From an uncultured Anaerolineales bacterium (GTDB taxonomy: Bacteria > Chloroflexota > Anaerolineae > Anaerolineales > Villigracilaceae), in the NCBI GenBank assembly GCA_937928015.1, contig CALFXA010000121.1, positions 1-12,830 of the forward strand: DNA of 12,830 nucleotides. The letters are read 5' to 3'. This document shows positions 1 to 7,300 of the stretch, piece by piece. Below the pieces are notes generated by a model. It was not told the origin of the DNA. It was given only the letters and a program-made list of their open reading frames with translations, and ran no database searches. How positions within the stretch are numbered: position 1 is the stretch's first letter; the number at the start of each line of letters is the position of its first letter. The translations under genes were made by a program, and so were the position numbers.

Positions 1-156
1 GAAGTTGAACAGCACGTGAATGCCCGGGGACTGGATGTCGGTATCCACCACGCCGACGCGGGCGCCTTCCGCAGCCAGCAGGGCGGCCAGCCCCGCGGTC
101 GTATTGGATTTGCCCGTCCCCCCGCGGAACGAATGGACGGAAATGATCTTCGGCAT
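1..156 (-). CDS. MinD/ParA-family P-loop ATPase, N-terminal 52 residues (runs off the window)
   Basis: This is the first 52 codons of a MinD/ParA/SIMIBI-class ATPase; the reading frame is still open at the window edge. An ATP-dependent switch, usually a membrane- or DNA-associated dimer, is the known family role. Residues 7-18 contain a deviant Walker A loop (FRGGTGKSN, K16), and residues 36-42 (VVDTDIQ) match the Walker A' strand with its catalytic-type Asp. The N-terminal signature lysine of the ParA loop (KGGxGK) is arginine here. A GGGAG Shine-Dalgarno lies about 8 nt before the ATG, so the start is secure. A consensus -10 (TATAAT) sits upstream in the gap to the GAF gene, so this gene can be transcribed independently. 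Partner and cargo cannot be read from the fragment; association with the GAF protein next door is inferred from adjacency. Confidence 0.85.
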   Translation of the reverse strand, partial: MPKIISVHSFRGGTGKSNTTAGLAALLAAEGARVGVVDTDIQSPGIHVLFNF

Positions 157-193
157 CAGCCTGCTCCCGTGGAAATTCTCTCGGTACGAAATA

Positions 194-221
194 ATTATAG
201 TGTAGACGGGGGGAAAGGCAA
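194..221 (-). promoter_or_regulatory. Sigma70-like promoter for the ParA-type gene
   Basis: On the minus strand, TTGCCT (216-221) and a perfect TATAAT (194-199) are separated by 16 nt. The -10 lies 37 bp upstream of the ATG at 156, giving a predicted leader of about 30 nt that contains the GGGAG ribosome site. The 89-bp gap it occupies shows no obvious terminator for the preceding GAF gene, so both read-through and independent initiation are possible. Confidence 0.6.
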
Positions 222-245
222 CCCACGTCAACGATTCAGCAAGGT

Positions 246-1127
246 TTATTCGGAGCGTTTGGCGCGCAGTTCGCGGGCCTTGTCCTGCAATTGTTTGAAA
301 TAGGGGGTGTCGGTGATGTCGGCCACGGCGGCGTCGCGGCGAGACTGGTCAATCTCGATGCGCAGTTTGGCGATCTCCTGGCGCAATTTCTCCTCGCGGA
401 TATAGCCGTCCAGCGCGGCGGAGGCCAATAGCACCAGCGCATCCAAGGCGCTGTCGTCGCGGAAGGGGGAGATGCCGTCCAGCTCGTCGTCCCTGGCGTT
501 GATGAGTTGCAGCACGCCGATGACCTTGCCCGAAGCACCCTCCAGCGGCAGGGTCAGAAAAGAGCGGGAACGGTAGCCCGAGCGGGCGTCGAAATCGCGC
601 GTGCCCGAGAAGTCGAAACCCTCCGCCTGGTAGGCATCCTCCAAATTCACGCGTTGACGGGTCAGGGTGGCGTAGGAGGCCACATTGGCGCGGTTCTCGG
701 AACCGTCGGCTTTGTACAGGCGGACGGGCTCGAACGAGATCGGCCTGCCGCTGGTGCCGCCCATCTGCAATCCCAGCGAGGTGTTGCGCAGGATGACGAA
801 GCGCAGCAGGTCTTCTTCGAGCAGGTACAACGTGCCCGCATCCGCGCCCGTGAGGGATTGCGCCTCGACCACCAGCGTTTCGAGCAGGCGGTCGAAATCC
901 TTTTCGGCGGAGAGCGCCACGCCCACGGGGATGACGCGCTGAAGCAGTTCCAGTTGACGGTCACGCGAGGATACGCCGCGCGCCATCGTGTCCACGGCGC
1001 GGGCCAGTTCGCCGAGATCGTCCGTCGTAAACAGAGTCTCCAACAGGGCGGGAGAATACTTTCCATCCTTGACGGCCTGGATGGCTTGTACGATCCTGTC
1101 GAGCGGTTGAGAGTGGGATGTGGACAT
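246..1127 (-). CDS. GAF-domain sensor/regulator with HAMP-like N-terminus and C-terminal coiled coil
   Basis: A 293-residue soluble protein. Residues 8-60 resemble a HAMP-like or signalling-helix segment (FTTDDLGELARAVDTMARGV) without any membrane segment. Residues about 77-238 form a GAF domain: a conserved FDFSGTRDFD stretch (171-180), GYRSRSFLTLPL (184-195) and GVLQLIN (204-210) match the cyclic-nucleotide-type GAF found in adenylyl cyclases. The NKFDE-like signature is degenerate: N210 is followed by Ala, and F222 by DD. Residues 242-292 are a charged coiled coil. No cyclase, kinase or phosphodiesterase output follows, so it probably signals by dimerisation or partner binding. No Shine-Dalgarno is visible before the ATG (the upstream bases are pyrimidine-rich), so the start is less secure than its neighbours. 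The gene lies just beyond the terminator of the seven-gene run and before the ParA-type gene, which may form its functional pair. Confidence 0.85.
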   Translation of the reverse strand: MSTSHSQPLDRIVQAIQAVKDGKYSPALLETLFTTDDLGELARAVDTMARGVSSRDRQLELLQRVIPVGVALSAEKDFDRLLETLVVEAQSLTGADAGTLYLLEEDLLRFVILRNTSLGLQMGGTSGRPISFEPVRLYKADGSENRANVASYATLTRQRVNLEDAYQAEGFDFSGTRDFDARSGYRSRSFLTLPLEGASGKVIGVLQLINARDDELDGISPFRDDSALDALVLLASAALDGYIREEKLRQEIAKLRIEIDQSRRDAAVADITDTPYFKQLQDKARELRAKRSE

Positions 1128-1151
1128 GGAATTTAGGAGAAGTGTATCACC

Positions 1152-1203
1152 AAAAAAACCGCGAAGCCACAGCGGACCCTCTTGTCGGCTGGGCTTCGCG
1201 GTT
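1152..1203 (-). terminator. Strong intrinsic terminator ending the seven-gene run
   Basis: Perfect 12-bp arms at 1157-1168 and 1192-1203 (AACCGCGAAGCC / GGCTTCGCGGTT) flank a 23-nt interior that can pair further (CAGC 1170-1173 with GCTG 1188-1191). Read on the minus strand, the stem is followed by seven consecutive T (complement of A1152-1158). It lies 20 bp past the stop of the 109-aa gene and before the GAF gene. No T-tract follows on the plus strand, so it acts on minus-strand transcription. Confidence 0.9.
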
Positions 1204-1222
1204 CATCGGCTGGGCGCGCGGA

Positions 1223-1552
1223 TTATCCAGGCAGGCCGCCTCCGCGCAGCACGCTCAACAGTGAATTCATCATCTTGGTGCGGTATTCGGTGGCGGCGGC
1301 CACGTTCTGCTGATGCACCTCGAAGACAGCCATGTCCACTTCCAACTTGGACTCGCCCTTCTGCATTGGGATGACGGTCTGGCTGTCGCCGTCCAGTTTG
1401 ATGATGGTGCGGGCGGCCAGCTTGGCCTGGTCGAACGAGGCTGCACCGAGTTCCACGTATTGTGTCTCGACCGCCATCTCGGCCGCATCTTCCACATACT
1501 TGGCGATCTTTTCCGCGGCGCTCTTGAGCGCCTCACGCATTTCACTAGCCAT
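1223..1552 (-). CDS. Small protein, third copy of a domain shared with the two upstream genes (unknown function)
   Basis: A 109-residue protein I cannot assign to a named family. It is almost entirely one domain (about residues 8-100): an N-terminal helix (AAEKIAKYVEDAAEMA), a strand around ETQYV (29-33), a strand ARTIIKLDGDSQTVIP (47-62) and a C-terminal helix (VDMAVFEVHQQNVAAATEYR). This order and several positions recur in the 169-aa protein (residues 57-160) and, more weakly, in the 267-aa protein (residues 142-225). The ATG overlaps the end of the 267-aa gene by 8 bp and has a strong AAGGAGG site 5 nt upstream, suggesting translational coupling. It has no signal peptide, membrane segment or cysteine. 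It is the last gene before the terminator at 1152-1203. An adaptor, regulatory or substrate role for the peptidases upstream is inference from position only. Confidence 0.8.
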   Translation of the reverse strand: MASEMREALKSAAEKIAKYVEDAAEMAVETQYVELGAASFDQAKLAARTIIKLDGDSQTVIPMQKGESKLEVDMAVFEVHQQNVAAATEYRTKMMNSLLSVLRGGGLPG

Positions 1553-2348
1553 TCGTTCCTCCTTGGATCAGGGTTTGATAGGATTTGATCTGTGCAAGAA
1601 TATCGGTCACATACTTCCACGCCGCAGGCAGAGCCAGCACTGCGCCCGCGGGGGTCGTCAACAACAGGGAGAGTTTGGCCGCGCCGCTGGTCACGGTGGA
1701 GAACATGCGCAGGCGCAGCGCGCGCGACTTGACCGCTACCTGCAACGCGCGGCGGTGGATGGCAAGCTGGGCCGCGTCCGCGCCTTCCAGCCAGAGGGTG
1801 TCGCTGTCGCCGCCCCAGCCGACGGTCGTCCGCGCCAGGAGCAGCCCCTCGACGTTGGTCTCGACCCAGGCGAAGTGCAGCACCTCGCGTTGAAGCTGGC
1901 CGAGGAAAGCCTCGAACTGGACCCTGGCCTGTTCCCACGCTTCGGAGGCGAAGTCGAACGCCCCATAGGATACCGGCCGCCCCTGCTCGACGGAGCGGGC
2001 GTGATCGAGCAGCGAGAGCAGATCCGCCTCGGGCGATTCCGCTTCGACGCCGAAGGAAGCCGCAACGAACGAGACGCCGCGCGGCTGGGACGTGGTGATC
2101 GCATCCAGGCGGGCAGGGACCTCGTCCAGCGCCGACTCGGCCGCCGCAATCTGCGCCTCGGCCTCGGCCAGCGCCTGGTCCGCTTCGAGCGGGTCGGCGG
2201 GCAGGCTGACCTTCCACACGGGCGCGTCGGGCGGCGCGGAAGACTCTCCCGCCGCGAACGAGACGGACGCGGGTGCGCCTGCCTGCCACGGCCCGATCAA
2301 GCCGACAGGTTCGTCGTTGGGGAGGGTCAATTCGAAGGTCGCGGACAT
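1545..2348 (-). CDS. Hypothetical protein with the shared small domain and a hydrophobic C-terminal segment
   Basis: A 267-residue protein of unknown family. Residues 1-50 are strand-rich (FELTLPNDEPVGLIGPW); 54-85 form an Ala/Glu-rich, probably coiled-coil helix; residues 142-225 show the pattern of the neighbouring small proteins: FLGQLQREV helix, ETNV (163-166), ARTTVGWGGDSDT (172-184), then a long helix AIHRRALQVAVKSRALRLRM. The following 224-247 stretch is hydrophobic with a Pro-Gly kink (LSLLLTTPAGAVLALPAAW) and may be membrane-associating, though it is not a convincing TM helix. Its ATG directly abuts the stop of the 169-aa gene (TAA then ATG, no gap), with AAGGG 5 nt upstream; its own stop overlaps the next start. 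Function cannot be inferred beyond membership in the operon and domain similarity. Confidence 0.8.
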   Translation of the reverse strand: MSATFELTLPNDEPVGLIGPWQAGAPASVSFAAGESSAPPDAPVWKVSLPADPLEADQALAEAEAQIAAAESALDEVPARLDAITTSQPRGVSFVAASFGVEAESPEADLLSLLDHARSVEQGRPVSYGAFDFASEAWEQARVQFEAFLGQLQREVLHFAWVETNVEGLLLARTTVGWGGDSDTLWLEGADAAQLAIHRRALQVAVKSRALRLRMFSTVTSGAAKLSLLLTTPAGAVLALPAAWKYVTDILAQIKSYQTLIQGGTNG

Positions 2349-2858
2349 TTATCCCTTGGGCGTGAAGATGCTGGCCAGGCTACCCGCCGCCGAGACGATG
2401 GTCTTCATCAACTCGGCGCGGCTCTCCTGCGCCTGCTTGACCATGTCCATGTGGATGGACCACACGGCAATGTCCACTTCGCCGTCGGTCTCGGGCACAC
2501 ACACCAGCGTGTCGCCGTCGATGTTGACGCGCGTCATGGCGCGCAGGCGGGCATCGCCGCCGAACTGACCCTTTTCATAGGTCACGGCGCCGATGTCCCC
2601 GCTGACATAGGTGCGGACTTCCAGGCTGGTGGCATCGTCGAGAGCCTGACCGAGGTAGTCGCCAAGTTTTTGCACGAACTTCTGCGTGGCATCGGCCAGT
2701 TTGCCCTGACTCTCCGCGTTGAAGAGACCGTAATTCGCCACGGGCGCCGATTCCGCCTGGGGTGCGGAGACAGGCTCGGGTCCAGAGGCGATGGGTGTTT
2801 CCTCTTTCGAGAAGTCGGGCATTTCGGGAATATCGGCTGTGGGACGGGAGGCGCTCAT
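2349..2858 (-). CDS. Hypothetical protein: disordered N-terminus plus the shared small domain
   Basis: A 169-residue protein of unknown family. Residues 1-45 are rich in Pro, Ser, Ala and Glu and look disordered. Residues 57-160 hold the domain shared with the 109-aa protein: KLGDYLGQALDDA helix, EVRTYV strand (80-85), RAMTRVNIDGDTLVCVP (106-122), GEVDIAVWSIHMDMV (126-140), and the A-x-x-S-R-x-x-L-M helix. Matches to the 109-aa protein include the ET/RT strand, the DGD turn, the V/C-x-P after it, the VD-x-AV-x-x-x-H helix start and the M-x-x-x-x-S end. An AAAGGA site lies about 6 nt before the ATG. The start follows the C25-like gene by 12 bp, so co-expression with that peptidase is likely. 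A flexible arm on a compact domain would suit an adaptor or a cleavable substrate, but this is speculation. Confidence 0.8.
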   Translation of the reverse strand: MSASRPTADIPEMPDFSKEETPIASGPEPVSAPQAESAPVANYGLFNAESQGKLADATQKFVQKLGDYLGQALDDATSLEVRTYVSGDIGAVTYEKGQFGGDARLRAMTRVNIDGDTLVCVPETDGEVDIAVWSIHMDMVKQAQESRAELMKTIVSAAGSLASIFTPKG

Positions 2859-2870
2859 GGGTGTCCTTTC

Positions 2871-4310
2871 TCAGGCCATCAGTTTGACGAAGGGATCGCC
2901 CAGCACCACGTAGTTGCGGGCGTCGTTGTTGGCGGTCCACAGACCCGCCAGGTCGGCGGGCGCGACCTTTTTGCCGAACTCCATCTCTTCGAGCGTGGAG
3001 GTCAGGTCGGAGGAGAGTTCGGCGTAGCGGCCGTTGAAGTATTCGAAGGCGTAGCCGATGGGGTAGCCGTCGAACAGGCGCTTGAGGGCGCTCTCGAAGA
3101 CGGCGCGCTGCGCGCCCGCCTTGCCCCACGAGAACGAGTAGCCCCAGGCGCGTTCCACATGTCCGATGACGGCCAGCGCGCCACCCTTGGGATGCGAGAG
3201 CATGCGCTGCGGCAACTTGGCGAGGAAGTTCTTCGGGGCGATCTCACCGCGTTGCTTGAAGGCCTGTTTGGAGAAGTCGTCCATTTTGGGCGTGCCCGCG
3301 CCGTAGCAGGCAAAGAAGAAGGCCACCAGCCCGAAGAGGGTGGCGCTGTCGGCCAGATCGTCGGCGGCGAAGTAGAAATCCTTGCCGATGGCCTTGCGCC
3401 ATTCCTTCGGCCCGGGCCAATCCTGACAGAGCAACGCGCCCTGGTTCGTGAGTTGGAGCGGGTCGCCGTTTGGGAAGCCCATGCCGTGGCTGGCGGTGAA
3501 GAGCAGGGCGGGGGTGTCGTTTCCACCCAGCACGTTGGCGAGGTCGGCTTTCCTGGCCTTGTCGCCGAGGAAGGTGGAGAACTTCCAGCCTTTTTGTTCC
3601 TTGGCGAAGGTATCGGCCAGTGGTTTGACGAGCTGCTCGGCGCTCATGTTGGTGGCCACGTCGTCCTTGTTGGAGACGCCGAAGAAAGCGGCGGACTTGC
3701 CGAGGGAGATTTTTTTCTTCTCGGCGTTGACCACGCTGTTGGCATAGTTCCAATATTCCTCGGGCTTGTCGAAGTAGATGCGGCCGACGGCATGCTGCAC
3801 GTCCAACTGGGTCTGGAAGCGGTAGGGGACCTGTTCGGGGTCGCCGACGATCAACAGGTAGTAGGGTACGATCTCGGGGTCCACGGGGCCGGGCCCCGCG
3901 CCGTGACGAGTGAGCCATTCATCCTTGCTCTCGTACATCTCGCCTGGTTTGAAGCGATAGCCTTCGGGGCCGCTATATTCCTTGTAGAGTTTGCCGGCCA
4001 GCGCCTTGCGCCAGTCGAGCAGGGGTTTGAGCGCCTTGACGATGGTGGGGTCCACGTTATAGGGGAAGATGACGCCCCAACCCGCAGAAGCCAGGTCCTT
4101 GTAATCGGTGCCTTCCTTGGCGGCGTAATCGGCCTTCTTGTTCTTGTTGGTATCGGCATACTGCGCCCACCAGCGTTTGAGCGCCTCGGCCTCTTCTGCA
4201 TCCTGCGGTTCGCCCGTGATGGCGGCTGCCATCGTCTCAGGTTCCACCGGCGGGATGAGGTAATTGCCGGTGGTCGCGTCGATGCCATTGAATACCAGTT
4301 GGTCGGTCAT
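2871..4310 (-). CDS. C25/gingipain-like caspase-fold cysteine peptidase
   Basis: A 479-residue predicted cysteine peptidase of clan CD (caspase/gingipain fold). The core shows YLLIVGDPEQVPYRFQ (151-166), the strand and loop typical of C25-like proteins; a catalytic-type histidine in LLFTASHGMGF (269-279, His275); a catalytic-type cysteine in FFFACYGAG (331-339, Cys335); a conserved ALAVIGHVERAWG strand (378-390); and a terminal VLGDPFVKL (469-477) like the end of gingipain catalytic domains. Residues 1-145 form an N-terminal region without signal peptide, rich in Lys and Trp, so cytosolic action is expected, unlike secreted gingipains. Its start (AAAGGTGA site) is 18 bp below the stop of the STAND gene. 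In characterised conflict systems such peptidases are activated by STAND or sensor partners; that role here is inferred. Substrate specificity cannot be read. Confidence 0.8.
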   Translation of the reverse strand: MTDQLVFNGIDATTGNYLIPPVEPETMAAAITGEPQDAEEAEALKRWWAQYADTNKNKKADYAAKEGTDYKDLASAGWGVIFPYNVDPTIVKALKPLLDWRKALAGKLYKEYSGPEGYRFKPGEMYESKDEWLTRHGAGPGPVDPEIVPYYLLIVGDPEQVPYRFQTQLDVQHAVGRIYFDKPEEYWNYANSVVNAEKKKISLGKSAAFFGVSNKDDVATNMSAEQLVKPLADTFAKEQKGWKFSTFLGDKARKADLANVLGGNDTPALLFTASHGMGFPNGDPLQLTNQGALLCQDWPGPKEWRKAIGKDFYFAADDLADSATLFGLVAFFFACYGAGTPKMDDFSKQAFKQRGEIAPKNFLAKLPQRMLSHPKGGALAVIGHVERAWGYSFSWGKAGAQRAVFESALKRLFDGYPIGYAFEYFNGRYAELSSDLTSTLEEMEFGKKVAPADLAGLWTANNDARNYVVLGDPFVKLMA

Positions 4311-4328
4311 GGAGTCACCTTTCTTCGA

Positions 4329-7300
4329 TTATGGGAGGGTCTCGTCGGGCTGACAGAAGCCTGCCTGTCCGAAAGCATTAAAGCCGAAGGGCGCATGACA
4401 GGTATTATCCACGCCTGCCAGGGCCTTGAGCGGGTAGTATTTGAGCAGTTCGCGCAGAGGCGAGCCAGCCTCCTGGAGCGTGAAGTGGTCGTTGTAATCG
4501 AACCAGGCCGGCTTGAAGGCGTCGCGGCTGGCCCAGGCCGTCCACGAGAAGACCGGGTCGCTGGTGATGACGCTGCGCTGGAAGGCGATCTGGATGCTGT
4601 TTGGGTCGTTGGGCGAGATGCGCGACCAGGCCAGGTCGGGCGCGTCGCCGTTGCCCTGGTCGAAGACCAGCACCTCGTAGCCGTCGCCGAGCTGCGGCGG
4701 GTCGGATACGTACGGGATGCCGTTGCCCACGTCACCGTTCTTGTCGTTCCAGATGCGCACGCCGTTGGTGGACCATTCCTTGCCGGGCGCCAGGGTGGTG
4801 ATGAGGTAGTCGCCGCGGCCGTCCACATCCAGGTCGAGTTCGATGCCGTAGTTGCCGGTCAACCCGTCGCCGCGCGGTCCCGCCATCGTGATGGTGAGGT
4901 AGACCCACCCCTTGTCTTGCGAAAGACTCGCGCTGGTGATGTCGATATCGGGATAGTAGATGTTCATCTCGCCGCCGTTGAACGGGCGCTCGAAAATGTT
5001 GAGGTCGTATTCGTCACCGCCGTTGGCGCGCAATTCGCTGGCGAAGACCGAGGAGTTATTGTCCAGCAGGAAGCTCTCGGGCGAGGCGGGGACATCGTTG
5101 GGCAGCTTGAGTTGTACCGCCGCCGACGGGCTGGGCGGAGCCTCCACGGGCAGGCCCGAATCGGACGGGCAAGCCGCGTTCAGGTACTGGCGGCATTCGT
5201 CTTCGGAGAATTCGCGTGTGGTGCGTTGCCCGGCGAGTTTGATGAGCTCGTCCAGCGCGAGGACGTATGAACGCACCGTGCCGTCGCGCCCGGCGCTGTA
5301 AAGGTTTTTGCCGTCGGGACTCATCTTCACGCTGTAGATGCGGTCGGTGTGGCCGTAGGTCTGGAACTTGACCGTGCGGTCCTCCAAATCCCACAGCGTA
5401 CCGATGCCGTCCGCGCCGCCGGTGTAGAGGTATTTGCCGTCCGCGCTGAATGTCAGGTCGAAGATGGTGTCGCCCCGTCCGCGGAAGGGAGCCTGGAATT
5501 GGCCCCAACGGGTCGGATCCATGTCCCAGAGGATGATGCTGCCATCGTCACCACCCGAGGCCAGCCATTTCCCGTCGGGGCCGAAGGCCACGGTTTCGAC
5601 AATGTCGGTGTGGCCGCTCAACGTGGTGAGGGGTTTGCCGGTCTTCATATCCCACAGCACGATGACTTGTTCATAATAGCCGACCGCCAGGACCGAGCCA
5701 TCCGGACTGTAGGCCAGGCTGTAGGCCGGGCCCCAGGTGGAGGGCAGGTCGAAGATCGGGCTGCCGGTCGCGGCGTCCCAGATCTTGACCGTCCCGTTTC
5801 CGTCGCCGCTGGCAATGCGGCTTCCATCCGGGTTGTAGGCCAAGGTCTCCACGGAGGCGGTGTGTTCGGTGAAGGCCAGTAGTTGATTCCCGCTGGCTGC
5901 ATCCCAGATGCGGACGGTGAGGTCGCGACTGGCCGTGGCTACCTGTTTTCCGTCCGGGCTGAAGATGGCATCTTCGATGTCGTCGGTGTGGCCCTTCAGA
6001 GTGACAATCAGCCGCCCGGAGACGGTGTTCCACAGATGGGCCAGATCGTCCTTGCCGGCAGTGACCAATTGTTTGCCGTCCGGGCTGAGGGCCACGCTGT
6101 GGATGCTGTCGTGATTGTCGAAGGTGAGCAACTCGCGGCTGCCCTCAGGGGAGATGTTCCAGATGCGGACGGTCTTGTCCTTGCTGGAAGTGGCGATGCG
6201 TTTTCCGTCCGGGCTGAGGGCCAGGCCGTAGATTTGGTCCTTGTGGCCCACCAACGTCAGGCTGGAGCGTCCATAGGTGGTGTCCCAGAAGCGGACGGTG
6301 CGGTCGGCGCTGACGGAAACGATGTTCGAGCCGTCCTTGGTGAAGGCAATGGCATAGATCCAGTCGCGGTGACCGATGATGGTCAGTACCTGGGGGGTGG
6401 CGGGCACGCTGATATCCCAGAGGATGATGGAGCGGTCCTCGCCCCCGGACGCGGCCAGACGTTTGCCGTCGGGGCTGAAGGCCACGCTGTTGACATAACC
6501 AGAGTGCCCTGCCAGGCGGAAGATCGGGCGGCGCGTGTTCGCGTCCCAGACGACGGCCAGCGAGTCGGAACCTGCCGTGGCAATGCGGGTCCCGTCGCGG
6601 TTGAATGCCACCGCCTGGATGTCACCGTCGTGGCCGCCCGTCAGGGGCAGGGAGGTGTTATCCAGAATGTTCCAGATGACACCCACGCCGCCCGCCCCGA
6701 CCACGACCAGTCGGGTGTTGTCGGGGCTGAAGGCCAGACCCCACAACACATCGTTCCCGACTTGCAGGGAGTTGACCTTGCCCAGGTTGTTGGCGTCGTA
6801 CAGGATGACCTGTCCATCGCCGGTGGTGACGGCCAGCAATTTGCCGTCGGGGCTGTAGGCCACATAGGTCACGCCGTAGCCGTCCTCGGCGGGGGTCAGC
6901 ACTTGCAGCGATTTGATCAGCCTGCCCGTGACCGTGTCCCAGACCTTGAGTGTGCCATCGTTGCCCGCCGAGGCAAGCCGCTGCCCGTTCGGGCTGAAGG
7001 CTGGACTCCAGACCGTGCCCAGGTGGGTAATCGAGTCGGTGGCAGAGATGGCGGGGTCGTGCAGGACGTGCTCCACGCGCATCGCGGGCAGGGCCTGACG
7101 CAGGGCGTCTTCCACCTGGCTGATGGCGCTTTGCATCTCAGGCTGGGTCAGGTCCACGCCCTGAGTGGCTTGCAGGGCCAGGCGGATACTCAACTCCGGG
7201 TCCACCGTCAGGTTGCTGACCGACTGGGCGGCCAACTCGCGCAGGTGCGCGATTTGCAGGTTGATGTTGGCAATCTGTTCCTTCTGATAGGCCAGCGCTT

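Noticed and set aside
1332..5270. A 1312-codon open frame on the plus strand
   Set aside because: It lies in the codon-aligned antisense register of four minus-strand genes, where stops appear only if those genes use TTA, CTA or TCA codons, which this GC-rich genome rarely does. Its product has no recognisable domain and is rich in Gly, Arg and Val, while the opposite strand encodes clear motifs with ribosome sites.
5259..7010. Regular repeats resembling a CRISPR or tandem DNA array
   Set aside because: The about 125-bp period, synonymous variation and continuous reading frame show these are protein-level WD40 repeats.
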